This document shows positions 35,158 to 47,171 of a DNA stretch of 64,000 bases, in pieces. Both the position numbers and the translations under genes were made by a program. The first letter of the stretch is position 1; the number at the start of each line of letters is the position of its first letter. The notes beneath the pieces were generated by a model that did no database searches, was not told where the DNA came from, and worked only from the letters and a program-made list of their open reading frames with translations. The DNA is from Paralithodes platypus (taxonomy: Eukaryota > Arthropoda > Malacostraca > Decapoda > Lithodidae): assembly GCA_032716605.1 (NCBI GenBank), contig CM064512.1, positions 30,772,038 to 30,836,037 on the forward strand, given 5' to 3'.

Positions 35158-36464
35158 GTCATCATCATCATCATCAGTCTGAGTTAGTCCACTGCAGGAC
35201 AAAGACCTCTCCCAAAGGTTTCTACTCCAACCGGTCAGATGTTAGTTTCTTCCATCCCACGCCAGCAAACGTTTGGATTTCATCCCTCCATATAGTTCTT
35301 TGTTTACCCATTTGTCTTGCTCCATCCCTAGGTTCCCATTATTTTTCCCTAGTTGTCCATCTGTTATCATCTCTACTAAATATATGAGCTGCCCAGGACC
35401 ATTTTATTTTGTTTATGGTACTGAGATCATCTTCTACTTTTGATTGTTCTATTATCCAAGAGGATCTCTTCTTAACTCTCCAAGTTATTCCTAACATTAT
35501 CCTCTCCATTCCTCTTTAGATACTCCTAAGTCTACGTTCTAGACACTTTGTTATATTCCAAGTTTCTGATCCATAAAATAATAAAGGGAGGACATAATTA
35601 TTGGTTGTATACTTTCCGTGTTAATGAAAGAGGCAGCTTGCTTTTCATAATGGAGCTCTGTTTTCCAAATACACTCCATACCATGTCTATTCTTCGTTTG
35701 GTTTCTCTAGAGTGATGCCTATATAACCTGGCCTAGGTATATGTATTTTTCGACTGCTTCTATCACTTCGTCTTCTACCTTTGTTTTTCTTGGTTGCACA
35801 AGATGATTAAACATAAACTTGGTTTTCTTTCTATTCATATTTATCCTTACGTTAATGTTTTCTCTGTTCAAATCTTCCAAATCTTTTTGTAACTCTTCCC
35901 ATAAGTCGCTGAAAAAAGCTAAGTCATCAGCGAATCTGAGGTTGCTTGGGTATTCTCCGTTAACATGTATTTCTTATTGACCCAGTCAAGATTCCTATCT
36001 ATTTCTTCCAAACACGCTGTGAAAATTTTTGCTGAAATTATATCGCCCTGCCTTACCCCCTTCTTAATTGGTATTTGCTCACTGTCGTTGCTATTCCATC
36101 GTTATATGTGTTCTAAAACTTGTGCATAAATCTCTTCTAGGCCTACTCCTTGTTTTCGAATCGCTCTTGTTACAACATAAATTTCGACCCAGTCAAATGC
36201 CTTCTCGTAGTCTATAAATGCCATACACAAGGGCTTTTGGAATTAATCTATTTTCTCAATCACTTGGTTAACAACTTGCATATGATCTGTTGTTGATTAT
36301 CCACTTAAGAAACCTGCTTGTTCTCTTGGCTGCTTTGAATATAGTGTTCTACCTATCCGATTGGTGACAATTTTAGTGAACAGTTTATACGAAAAAGAAA
36401 GCAAGCTCATTGGTCGATAGTTGTTCATGTCTTTAGCATCTCCTTTTCTGTGAATGATAATGAG
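35158..36464 (-). pseudogene. RTE-type LINE RT, 5'-truncated (left arm)
   Basis: Minus strand: IIHRKGDAKDMNNYRPMSLL, YKLFTKIVTNRIGR, REQAGF, IDYEKAFDWVE, GVRQGD and LRFADDLAF, ending in an (ATG)n/(GAT)n trinucleotide tail at about 35,158-35,176. GVRQGD and the trinucleotide tail are typical of RTE-clade LINEs. Several stops. The 5' border is fused to a tRNA-like sequence (36,465-36,545). The mirror copy is at 47,172-47,342 plus 52,550-53,694. Confidence 0.8.
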
Positions 36465-36545
36465 GTATCCTGACCAGGATTCGAACCAACTCACTCCAGG
36501 TATATTTGTGAAAGTTGGGCACCGTTTCCACTCAACCATGAATAA
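36465..36545 (-). ncRNA. tRNA-like sequence fused to RTE (left arm)
   Basis: Minus-strand box A-like TGGTTGAGTGG and box B GGTTCGAATCC (complement at 36,478-36,488), with GGATAC just downstream. Inverted counterpart of 47,091-47,171. Pseudogene or SINE head, not a functional tRNA. Confidence 0.6.
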
Positions 36546-37834
36546 AATTGGATACATGTTATAATTATTCTTGCACATTAGCAGAACAATTAATTAAGAC
36601 GTTCACCTTAATTTTGATTTTGACCAACTGATGTAATTGAATTAAAATACCTCGAAAAAGAACAATAGAGGAAGATTCCCCGGAGGAGGAGGAGCCCAAG
36701 AGACCGTCAAGGAAGCAGAAGAAGGCGAGACCGACAGCAGAGAACCAACGAGAAGCAGGCGTATCCCGGGTCACCCCGGACAAGGCGCGATAGGTCGCCC
36801 CAGAAGAGGAACGCCCCATTACACCAGATCGGACGCTTGCTCCCACTACCACCACGAAGAGGAAGATGAGGTTCAGCGTCCACTTCTGAACTACCTGTAC
36901 TCCTCTCCTGTTCACAATATGTACCTTCTTGTTCTATATGTATTACCAATGTTCATCCTGACCCCTGTGCATTTTTATAATATATATATGCCAAATAAAC
37001 AAAATTGTCTTCACCATCGAAGACAATCAAAAATCCATATATTCTTGTGTTTTCCTTTTCTCCCCACCTCACCATATAGCTCGGGGAGAATAAAGAAGTA
37101 GAAGTTAAGAAAAACGTGTAGTCTATCTTCGCTACCGAAGAAAGCACTGCCAGGTGAAACAATTATATGAATGTATGAAACCCTATGTTATGCAATAAGA
37201 TGTGAACCTATACCTCAATAGATCTTGGGACACTGTTATCCCACACATATATACACATGCCTTTTTTGACACTCTTCAACTAGTTTTGCTAGTTGCACAA
37301 CCCACACATGCTTCTTTCTAAATAAGATTACCCTCTACCTAATTGTCTCCACGTACAAACAACGCGGCTCCCGCGCCCCGAGAGAGGGCACTCCATACGT
37401 TTAAATACCTGTGAGTACACCCAGGCCTACCAACCCGAACCAGGAAGGTTAGATACGTACACACTCCTTTAGACAACACAATGCCGAGGGAGATTTATAT
37501 ATTCTTATACCCAATATTACTACCAACCAAGATCCGTAGTAAAATCCACCAGCCACCACGACGAGAAGGATAAACGCTGTCTCGCGCGCATCATAGCCCT
37601 CACTTGTTCGGTGCGCACGACACACCTTCAATGCACCCGACACCACCAATCCTCCCCGAGAGTCCGAATTTCAGAATTCATTCACTTCACTCACTAATAT
37701 TGTTTTCCAGAGTTCTATTGAGTTTATATAGATCCCCTATGAATTTATAATTAACCTTTGATAAAGTAACCTACTCTAGGAGGTATAATTGACCTTACTC
37801 ATCACACCATCACCGAGTAATGTCCTTGTATTAA

Positions 37835-38306
37835 CACCTTACGAGCGGCCTATGCGGTTTATTTATATGTACCGCCCAGCGGGGTGTTTTTAGCCAAAAT
37901 AGGGCTGTTTACGTGATCATTTTCATGCCTAAATAAGACCCAGAACGTAAAACAAGTACCTATCCCTGAAAGGGCATAAACAGAGCTTTCGAATGACACC
38001 ATAACGATCCTTTTATGATGGATAGTTTTCTTGCAATAACCGTGCAACGCGAGTGCAAAAAGCATGTAATTCGGTACTTTCCCCATATAATTCAGTATGT
38101 AGAGAGGGAGGAGGGAGCTGAGATTCGTGTCAGTAGGTTCGCCGCGGTGGTCTGGAGCAGTCATACGCTCGCTAGTCTCCTGCCACCACTTGTCTCTCTC
38201 TCTCAGCAACATTACGTGCTGAAATTGCCACTCGACCTATGTCGAGCGCCGCCACATAGTCCAGCTTTATTTAACTCGACTTATGTGGTGAGCCGCTAAT
38301 TAAGGG
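37835..38306 (-). mobile_element. TTAA-flanked MITE family 1, copy 2
   Basis: Inverted copy of 12,358-12,827; TTAA at 37,831-37,834 and 38,307-38,310. Length 472 bp. Confidence 0.8.
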
Positions 38307-38439
38307 TTAAAGGAGACCTTGACCAGCAGAACAAGAAGGGTTCAAGGACCCCATCTAGGATACCTCCTCATGCCCTTACCATCCTAGAGGTACCGGGGAG
38401 TGCACTCAGTAATCCGCAATACCAGTTCAGGATTTCTGA

Positions 38440-39480
38440 CGAAAGTCAAGCAATGTTGAGGCTTCAAAAGTTCTGGCATGCCACCTTATGAAGTCTTAAG
38501 ATTACCCTCCATTTAGTTGGATTGATGGCCTGCCGAAAGCTCAAACATACTGTCTGTGAGTAAAAACCCTATACTAGGGATCTTTGTTAGCCAGAGGCCT
38601 GCCCAGCTAACATAGCGACCCTACTTAGGCGGTTCCTAGCTAGTCTAGTGGGAAAGCGTACGGCCTGCCGGAAACTTTCTTCTTAGACTACAAGTTACCA
38701 ATAACTGTGGCCTCTCCCAGGAACTCTGTCCTCATCTGGCATGCCAGTGAGATACACAGCTTCTGAGATAGGGACATAAAAACCCTATACTAGGGATCTT
38801 TGTTAGCCAGAGGCCTGCCCAGCTAACATAGGGACCCTACTTAGGCAGTTCCTAGCTAGTCTAGTGGGAAAGCGTACGGCCTGCCGGAAACTTTGTTCTT
38901 AGACTACAAGTTACTGATAACTGTGGCCTGTCTCAGTAACTCTGTCCTCATCTGACATGCCAGTGAGATACACAGCTGCTGAGATAGGAAAAACTTTCCT
39001 AAAGGGTTAGGAATAGAGTTACCGTCCTGCCGCTCTCTCTTCTTGATTCTGAGGCTGGGAAGGAGGATACCGGCCTGCCGCTCCTGCTTGTCAATCTCAC
39101 TAAGGAAAGCCCACTCCAGCACCATCTCTAAAAGAAGTTGAGGTGTACGGCCTGCCGTTCTCAATATTCTCTAGAGTGGGAAGGAACAAGTGTCCTGATA
39201 GAGGAACTCTGTTGACGTCTGGCATGCCAGCGTGAACATAGTCTCTATTATCAGGCTTCACTTTTCTTAGTAAAAGTGGAGAGACTCCGGCCTGCCGACC
39301 TCTCTGTTTCTACCGAGTCCAAGTGAACACTTGTACGAAAGTGTCCTTGTCGAGGAACTTTGTCATCGTTCGGCATGCCAACGTGACATTGGCTCCATAG
39401 CGAGGTTACATTTTCTCTAGTGAAGAGTTGAGAGACTCTGGCCTGCCGACCTCTCTAGTGGACACTACCACTCTGCACAG
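38440..39480. repeat. Decayed tandem array with GCCTGCCG and GGCATGCCA motifs
   Basis: Two units of 216 bp (from 38,561 and 38,777) are highly similar. The same motifs, CGGCCTGCCG and (T)GGCATGCCA, recur in alternation to about 39,450 in more diverged modules (around 39,070-39,150, 39,220-39,300 and 39,370-39,450). GGCATGCC is palindromic. No coding frame spans the array. Confidence 0.6.
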
Positions 39481-40981
39481 GTAGTCTCAAGCCTCTGAGA
39501 CCGCTGTGTTAGAGACAGGGTTTGGCGAGATACCCTCACAGGCACTCTGCAGATACAAGTCCTTGGTGCACCGAGTCTGTGGCATCCCACACGACCATGT
39601 AACTCAAAGGATTAAACACCGCCATGGGTCCTCCGAACCTCTCATAAAGATCAGGACAGACAGTAAAGACACTTGAACTAAACTTACTGCGTTCGTCCGA
39701 TATCGACAACATAAGACTCGATATTTAAGATCATAGCCCGAGAGTACCTTAACAGGACTTCATCAACGGTTGATATACTGATCAGAACAGTCGAGTAGTT
39801 TCTCCTACCTCTGAAACACTTGCGTTAGTTCGGTATGGTGCCCAACAGTAATTCGCCCGACGGTTACTATATGTTACGGAGCCATACTTAAGATCTCAAG
39901 CCCAATCAACCCATCTGTAACTATTCCACACAGCCGGCCCACCTAGACGGCCCACGGGGAAGCAGAAGACGAGAACCAACCACCTCCTTAAGTGCTACCA
40001 GGAGAAATCACCAGAGAAGTTACCATGCCGAGATATCAAGAGAAGAAGAGAAAGTGACAAGAAGTAGAAAAATGACGAGTGAGCGAGAAATAAATGGAGT
40101 CCCTCAATAGTACCCTAAAAGTGAATAAATTCCTCTAAGTCCAAATAATCGGAGCATAGTGAAACAAAATTAGTTTCCCGAGTAGCGTAGCAAATATCAT
40201 GAACATCTAACCCTATAACAGTGGAAATCAGAATTAACGACACTTAAGCTGATTTTGAAGGGTTCAGCGACTGACTAAAAATCTAAGTTTTTCCAAAAGT
40301 GCCTAAACCAGTTGAAATCCTCTACAAGTACTAATAATCGGGTTACGAAGAAGCTACGAGTTATATGTACCTACAGTACGAGTGATCTCGAAGAACAATT
40401 AGCCATCAAACAGTGATTCCAATTTGAATGATTTCATTTTAACCTACTTTTGAGAGGTCAGCGACTCTACCAAAATCCACAAGGGTATTTGAAAATATTT
40501 CAGAGTCCCTCATCAACTCTACGTTTTCTATGCGACACGGCTACTTACCTACTATAGTCCTACAGACCCAAACAGGCGGTTATGGGCGCAGTCACCTACC
40601 CTTACACTGGTGCCGGTTGTCCTTTTGACCCTTTCTGTACGATAACCTTTCCAAATTACTCTCGCTATATCTTTCTCCCTCCCTCCACCTCCCCCTATTC
40701 AAGGTACAGTCGCGCTAATAAGAGATGTCTGGGCACCATATATGTTTTGATCAATAATTAGTATCAGCAATATCTAAGCTTCATTTCTTCATATCGAGTA
40801 AAATATACAAACATGTTCCTACACTTACCCACCCTATTCAACATTTGACAGACATTAATACAGCACAGAGCAAACCAAACGTAATGCCAGCTGGGACATG
40901 ACTTATTAGCGCGATCGTACATTGACCTTGCCCTGTGTATGAGTGAGAATGGGAACGCACTTATCATATAGCTCTCTCTCT

Positions 40982-40983
<2 letters not shown>
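39481..40983. other. Unassigned sequence within the insert
   Basis: No recognised protein or repeat; a few short open frames only. Confidence 0.35.

Positions 40984-41033
<50 letters not shown>
40984..41033. repeat. (TA)n microsatellite
   Basis: About 25 uninterrupted TA units preceded by a short (CT)n. Confidence 0.95.
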
Positions 41034-41035
<2 letters not shown>

Positions 41036-41170
41036 ATATATATATTACTATTTTATATTTTGACTTTGTTTCCACACCACCCAAGAGGTAAAAGTTTCGG
41101 CGCGTTTTGTTTAAAGAGGTTCCCCTGGAGGCCTACTCCTCTATATTATTCTTTGCAAAGGTACACAATG

Positions 41171-41708
41171 TTATTCAGAATCCTCATCAGAAGATGTGAG
41201 AGTAATGATGAAAGAATCTATGAATTTATCAATCACCACATCTTTGTTTGCATCATCTTCTTGTAGATTTTCCGCATGTTTAACAACCTTTGTCCAGTTT
41301 TCCGGGGTAAGAAAGGTTCTCTTTAATTTCTTCATGGATTTTTTCCAGTGTGGGAATCTCTTTTCTTTCGTAGAAATTGAGCACTGTTCTTCTTAGAACA
41401 CCTTCATTGAATCCATCAACAAAATCTGTAATGGGTGTTGTGCGTTGTCGTTTCTTGGGTGACCTAAATTTGGGCGATTTATTATTTTCTTCATTAATTC
41501 TTGCTTCTTTCGTTATTCTTGAAATTGTTCTTTCACCCAGTTTTGTGGCTGCAGCTGTCCGGGAAGTAGCTTTTGTTACGGCAATAAGAGGGCATCCAAG
41601 CTCCTTCTCTTTCTGGAAGTATTGGTCAACGTTATAGGCCATCTCTTTTACCTGACTATGCAAGTGTGTGGGGCGATTTGGAGAGGCTTCCATTGTGGAT
41701 GGTGGCAA
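41171..41708 (-). pseudogene. Internally deleted DDE (IS630/Tc1-like) transposase gene
   Basis: ATG at 41,706-41,708. The N-terminal part has a helix-turn-helix-like region with KATSRTAAATKLGERTISRI, a K/R-rich patch (FRSPKKRQRTTPITD) and VLRRTVLNFYERKEIPTLEKI, as in a widespread arthropod transposase family with a DDE_3 domain. Near 41,302-41,316 the frame shifts and reads FLTPENWTKVVKHAENLQ..., then IDSFIITLTSS and an acidic end at TAA 41,171: the C-terminus of the same kind of protein. The whole catalytic core between is missing, so this is a deletion derivative. Family named from memory of motifs. Confidence 0.5.
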
Positions 41709-42493
41709 AGTCAGGAATGAACTGATTTAGTTTAGACGTGACAGTACTAATTTCGTGCGCCTGGCAGCGCGCCATCACGTCATGTTTTGTTATAGTTTAA
41801 AGGGATAATCTGTGAGGGAGTTCTTTGCCCAGAAACCTGACAACGTCGCAGTAGCTACGGTGCCAATTTGTGTACAATGTCCGTTGTATTTACTAATAAC
41901 AAGCGAATTAATTATAAAAACAAAGCTTTTTTGTACATGTAGAAATTGCCAGAGCATTTCAAACCGACTTAAGGTACTTAATACCGAAAATAATATATTT
42001 TTGTTGTAAATAATTATACATATGGCACCAATGTAAAGGGAGTAACCGCGGGTAGGACCGCCTGTTAGGATCTGTTTGACTATAGGAGTAGTTGACCTTG
42101 AACTTGAACCGCATTGACATTCCTGAAGAAAGTGATAGTGTACATCACCGCTCCTTAAAAATACTTATCTCTCAATACGTTCCCAGTGTTTAAGCTTTCT
42201 CGATTACAAGTGAAGTTGGACAGAATACCTGCTCCTTATCTAGCTCCGCGACTGTGCTAGGAGTTAGTGATAAGCTTAAGTCTATTCACTGGTAGTGATT
42301 CGTGTTCCATGTTTCCAGATTATTTCCCATATATAGTGAAGGAGAAATAAAGCTGTATTATTAAACCATACTTTGCGATATACTTATCCTCTGCTTTTTT
42401 TTATTTATATGTACTTATATGAACTTGGAAGCCCCAGTGGAGTAGAACTCACCTGTATCAATTATTAATCCTGCATAACATCAGGACATAACA
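41709..42493. other. Unassigned sequence
   Basis: Non-coding, including a polyadenylation-like AATAAA at about 42,346 and the right end of the 5.85-kb insert. Confidence 0.35.
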
Positions 42494-42772
42494 TGAATAT
42501 TGCTTCAAACCAAGCGAAGTTAGTATACAACAGTCTCCCATAACAACAGGCATATGCCCCATCCCCCCTTTTCCATCTCCTTTACCTACTCCATATCGTG
42601 TTTATGACGTCATCTTCTGAAAGGAAACAATAGAATTCCAACCGAGGTATTGTGAAAATCTTAAATGGGGAAGGACTTGTGTACTCCTGAAGATGAACCG
42701 ACAGCAAACTCAGCTAGCTATGAGAGCCCGAATTGTGGCCCTCCGACATAATTATTAGATGGACCGTACGAG
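42494..42772 (-). repeat. Inverted duplication, left arm, inner part
   Basis: Reverse complement of about 46,721-47,000, beginning at the TGAAT junction and ending in GGACCGTACGAG. Similarity stops abruptly at both inner borders, about 3.9 kb apart. Confidence 0.8.
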
Positions 42773-42782
42773 GAACCGTACG

Positions 42783-42876
42783 AGGGTAGGAGGTACGGGA
42801 TGGGGGAGGATAGAGATGGGCGAATGAAGGTGGGGAGGGTGCGAAACGAGTGGCTGGGGTTAACGTAGGAGGGGAG
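42783..42876 (+). repeat. G/A-rich dispersed repeat
   Basis: Purine-rich stretch (GGGATGGGGGAGGA) matching the complement of 57,186-57,290 over roughly 95 bp, ending in GGGGTTAACGTA. It begins where the inverted duplication ends. Confidence 0.6.
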
Positions 42877-42879
42877 GGA

Positions 42880-43356
42880 GGAATGGGGGTGGGAAACTAG
42901 AGGTGGGTGGTAGCAGAGCAGCAGAGTTTGTTGGAGAAGGGGAAGTGGGGGACGGAAGAGAGCGGAGGTAAGGGATAGGGGAGAAGGGAGGAAGGCGAAT
43001 TACAGGGGAAGAGAATAGAGGGTGGAGTGTGGTGGAATATTGAGGGAGGCTGTGGTGTCAAGTTGTAATTGAGTAAGCCTGTAGCACGATGTATGGAATT
43101 TGGAGTTTATACCGTTAGATGAAAGTCTCAGAGGTTTCACATGTCATTTACTTAGCAGAATTCTTAATTCATCACCTATCAGTTTATAATTATATACTCA
43201 ACATTAAAGACAAAGCTAAACACGTAACGATTCCTCCACCTTAATCCATACTATTTGAATGTCTGATGAACAAAATAAAATCCACCGATGTTAGCCAGAA
43301 TATAAGAAATCCAAGCATCACTGTTCTGCAGGACTTACTCTGATACCATAAGTTGT
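42880..43356. other. Unassigned, G-rich then AT-rich
   Basis: The first 170 bp are G/A-rich with no coding signal; the rest is AT-rich without features. Confidence 0.35.
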
Positions 43357-43561
43357 CCCCTTCAGCACCATGTCGCCTTTTAATCTTTGATTCCGGCTAA
43401 AATTATACGATGTTATGCAGTTTAAGAAGGACCTATGATTTTGAGAGGGTTAATTGATATCGTATTTACCCCTTTGAGTCCAAGAGGTAGATTATAAGCT
43501 AAAGGTAGTCGTCTAAAGGTAACACAAATATGATGAACATTACGTCATGGTGCTGAAGGGG
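43357..43561. mobile_element. Small MITE-like element with 16-bp terminal inverted repeats
   Basis: CCCCTTCAGCACCATG at 43,357-43,372 and its exact complement at 43,546-43,561. The right flank is TTAA; the left flank is TTGT, so a decayed TTAA duplication is possible. 205 bp, non-coding. Confidence 0.55.
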
Positions 43562-44593
43562 TTAAAAGCTCCTGATATTTATTTCGTAATATGGGGCTAT
43601 CGTGTGATAATAATCCCTTGAGGTTCATGATGTGTTTTGCCCTTGAACTGTGGGTACAGATAAACAATTATCTCAATTATCCATGTGCCTTATATATACC
43701 ATTTCTAATGTGACTAAAGTCGTATTATAACAGAACAAGTACATAACAGAATGTTTCATAAATCCTGAAGGAGGTAACCACATTGTAATACAAAATAGAA
43801 ACGAGTTAGTCTTCCTGATACGATTAGTGTAAACATGTTTCTGAATTGATAGTGTTAGTGTTTGGTGAATATTAAATATTTTGATAATACTTTTCTTAAT
43901 GTTTGCCCACAAATGTATAATACTTCTGTATCTTATGTCTCTAATAATTGTAGGTTATACTCAACAAGTATATGCATGGGTGATTGGGTATTTGTTATGA
44001 TAGTGAACATATATGACTTATAATGGATATGTTAGAACAAACACATATACAATATGTTCATGTATTTCCCTACATGTATAGGTATTATCAATATTTGTAT
44101 ATAATGTTGGTAGGTCTATTTTTATACAATATCAGTAAAATGAGACGAGGACATTAAGAGTGTTAACTAAGTACATCTACTGTATATTGGTTTCATGTGT
44201 TCCATTAAAAAGATCTATTGTTGGTAAAACATCAAGGACGATTTAATAACTGCAAAATATACTGTATTTATAAGATATATAAGCATATAGGGTGCAATAG
44301 GGTGCTTTTACAACAAAGTCGCTCCCGCCTTTGACCATCTGTGGAGTTTACTATTTGTTTTCGTTTTGCGGTTTCTTAGTTATTAGTAGTGTATGATATC
44401 GAAGGTAGGTAGTATATAGGAATACATTTGGACTTAATTAATATATACCTATTGGAGAGGTTCCCTATTTCGTCGACTAGTCTCTCAGACGTTACCGGAC
44501 GTTTGATAATGCATAGCCAGTCTTGTCTGAAGGACCTTAGCTTAGCCAAAAAGAATTGTGGGGCCTCTCCAAGGAAATCAATATTAGCTGTGC
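43562..44593. other. Unassigned AT-rich sequence
   Basis: No supported gene or repeat. Confidence 0.35.
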
Positions 44594-44597
44594 TTAA

Positions 44598-44915
44598 GGG
44601 GAGGTATTTAGTTTGTTCCCTAGACCTCCATCAAGCTTAAAATTACACCCCCTTGAGTCCCTTTCAAGATAAATTTGTACATTTTTCGGTAGAAAAATTT
44701 CCCGGCCAAAGGCCGGTTCCTCTTAAATTACAGGATCGCTATCGCTCGCCATGATATAATCAACACCTGAATTGCACGAAAGGTCTTAATATGGGGTGAA
44801 AGTTCTTAAAATCGCTAAACTAATGGAGCAAACGTTTTATAATATCAAAAGCAATGGGGCTAAACATGAGGGAGAAAGGGGTCAAGCAAAAAATCCCTCA
44901 AGTGGAAAACTCCCC
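44598..44915 (-). mobile_element. TTAA-flanked MITE family 2, copy 1
   Basis: TTAA at 44,594-44,597 and 44,916-44,919; ends GGGGAGGT... and ...AACTCCCC. Reverse-complement relative of 61,564-61,876, sharing a palindrome around GGCCAAAGGCC and a CGCTATCGCTCG motif. 318 bp, non-coding, piggyBac-type target preference. Confidence 0.7.
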
Positions 44916-44919
44916 TTAA

Positions 44920-45270
44920 GTATACTCCTATAGCACCTAGCTTGGATATCATACACCATAGTCTATTTTTTTCCAGCTGATCGTAAATTCTATGTGGCTT
45001 TCGTGGTTGTTCAGATATTACGTAGATTTTGTAGCGACACGTATTAATGAAAACCTGGCGTTAATACGGCATACATACATAGTAGATTTATATTATTCCA
45101 GTAAGTATCGATCGAAAAAATAGTGTTCAAGGGATTCAATTTACCATCAGTTGAAATATAACCGACTGTAGTGACATATGTAGTGACAAATGACATAACT
45201 CAACAATTGGACTTTCGGTCTAGTATAACAGGGGGTGTCCTGAGTTATGAATAATGCCCACTATTTGAAA
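44920..45270. other. Unassigned sequence before the minisatellite
   Basis: No supported feature. Confidence 0.35.
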
Positions 45271-45888
45271 GACTTCCCATAACCTATAAACATACGGCTC
45301 TCAACAGACTTCCCATAACCTATAAACATACGGCTCTCAACAGACTTCCCATAACCTATAAACATACGGCTCTCAACAGACTTCCCATAACCTATAAACA
45401 TACGGCTCTCAACAGACTTCCCATAACCTATAAACATACGGCTCTCAACAGACTTCCCATAACCTATAAACATACGGCTCTCAACAGACTTCCCATAACC
45501 TATAAACATACGGCTCTCAACAGACTTCCCATAACCTATAAACATACGGCTCTCAACAGACTTCCCATAACCTATAAACATACGGCTCTCAACAGACTTC
45601 CCATAACCTATAAACATACGGCTCTCAACAGACTTCCCATAACCTATAAACATACGGCTCTCAACAGACTTCCCATAACCTATAAACATACGGCTCTCAA
45701 CAGACTTCCCATAACCTATAAACATACGGCTCTCAACAGACTTCCCATAACCTATAAACATACGGCTCTCAACAGACTTCCCATAACCTATAAACATACG
45801 GCTCTCAACAGACTTCCCATAACCTATAAACATACGGCTCTCAACAGACTTCCCATAACCTATAAACATACGGCTCTCAACAGACTTC
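45271..45888. repeat. 36-bp minisatellite, 17 identical units
   Basis: A 36-bp unit beginning GACTTCCCATAACC is repeated 17 times from 45,271 to 45,882 plus a 6-bp partial unit. I see no variant base between units. Because 36 is a multiple of three, one minus-strand frame stays open (12-residue repeat MFIGYGKSVESR) over about 200 codons. There is no evidence that it is expressed, so I call it a satellite rather than a gene. Confidence 0.95.
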
Positions 45889-46720
45889 TGGCGAATTAAT
45901 TTGTCATTTGTAGCTTATCGAGAGAGTAAGAGCATAGGCTATATTTTATAAGAAATAACGATCATAAGGATATTAATGGAATTGTATAAGGAGGTTCTTT
46001 CGGATTTATCAGCGATTAATGTTGCTATACCTAATGCTTGAATTATAAACTATTTTGTATACATTTTCAAATATAGATAGCTAAGGTAATAGTAATATTT
46101 CAAAAATATACATACGTATTCTGATGTTGTATAGGAATTTTTGCCTTCACCATAGAATATCTAGGCTTAAGTGTCGATATTTGATATACAGGCTCTTTTC
46201 TTCGACTCTAGAATATTGCAATTAAAGACTTTCATATGGCAGGATTTATATGTATGACATCACATTTTGTTATCATATACTGCTTTTTCACTAAGCCTTT
46301 ATTTTTATAAAGTATACATTTATCACTATTACGTATACACAATCCAATGCAGTTTATCCTTGTATATAAAATCCTCATGTAATCCTCTATTTAGGTCCTT
46401 GCCAAAATTATAAATGCAATAATCCTCCTGCATCAATGCATCTACTCCAATGATTACCTTCATATCTAGGAGTGATGTTGTCCCCTACTTTTCCATACTT
46501 TTTTCATACAGAATAAAGTAACAAGACACATCATTCTGTTTATATTGATTCCTTCAGTATATGATATATACGTATTTGATATACTGTATACTAACTAAAG
46601 ATTGCCATCATCAAGGAAGCAGAATTAAACACCTAGGTCATTCATATTCCCAGTCTCCTGTCAACGTCTATCCCATATCTCCACTGTTGATTTTGTAACA
46701 CGAAGATGCTGAGCAGTTAC
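45889..46720. other. Unassigned AT-rich sequence
   Basis: No supported gene, RNA or repeat. Confidence 0.35.
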
Positions 46721-47090
46721 TCGTACGGTCCAGCTAATAATTATGTCGGAGGGCCACAATTCGGGTTCTCATAGATAGCTGAGTCTGCTGTCGGTTCATC
46801 TTCAGGATTACACAAGTCCTCCCACATTTAAGATTTCCACAATAGCTCGGTTGAAATATTATTGTTTCCTTTCAAAAAATGACGTCATAAACACGATATG
46901 GAGTAGGTGAAGGAGATGGAAAGGGGGGGATGTGGTTTATGCCTGTTGCTATGGGAGACACTGGTATACTAACTTCGCTTGGTTTGAAGCAATATTCAAT
47001 TACATCAGTTGGTCAAAATCAAAATTTAGGTGAACGTCTTAATTAATTGTTCTGCTAACGTGCAAGAATAATGGTAACATGTATCCAATT

Positions 47091-47171
47091 GTATCCATGG
47101 TTGAGTGGAAACGGTGCCTATCTTTCCCAAATATACCTGGAGTGAGTGGGTTCGAATCCTGGTCAGGATAC
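47091..47171 (+). ncRNA. tRNA-like sequence fused to RTE (right arm)
   Basis: GTATCC at the start can pair with GGATAC at 47,166-47,171 as an acceptor-like stem. Box A TGGTTGAGTGG is at 47,098-47,108 and a perfect consensus box B GGTTCGAATCC at 47,149-47,159. Length 81 nt, suggesting a type with a longer variable arm. It runs straight into RTE coding sequence, so it is a chimeric retrosequence or a SINE head. Anticodon not assigned. Confidence 0.65.

Larger units (their letters stand above)
34721..36642 (-). repeat. Inverted duplication, left arm, outer part
   Basis: Reverse-complement match to 52,550-54,062 plus 55,857-55,943, and at its inner end to about 47,000-47,342. It includes non-LINE sequence beyond the RTE 3' end (34,721-35,157) as well as the RTE copy, so the duplication is of a segment rather than two LINE insertions. 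It breaks at 36,642/36,643, where a 5.85-kb insert begins, and resumes at 42,494. Confidence 0.8.
36643..42493. mobile_element. Unidentified 5.85-kb insert in the left arm
   Basis: Absent from the right arm. It is flanked by a 5-bp duplication TGAAT (36,638-36,642 and 42,494-42,498). The right end is ...ATAACA, so on the minus strand it starts TGTTAT as an LTR would; the other end (TAAAATACC) is not a canonical CA end and I see no second LTR copy. The first 300 bp contain a basic/acidic open stretch I do not recognise. It contains a MITE, a decayed repeat array, a (TA)n tract and a DDE transposase remnant, so it may be composite. Confidence 0.5.

Noticed and set aside
36660..36990. Charged open stretch at the left end of the 5.85-kb insert
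   Set aside because: Looks like the basic tail of a gag or pol protein in more than one frame, but no catalytic or zinc motif is visible, so no product is named.
37859..38212. Open frames of about 90-120 codons inside the MITE family 1 copies
   Set aside because: They change strand, frame and length between the three copies and contain no known domain, so the elements are treated as non-coding.
45261..45869. 202-codon open frame over the 36-bp repeats
   Set aside because: The frame is open only because the period is a multiple of three; no start context, splice or flanking coding signal supports a gene.
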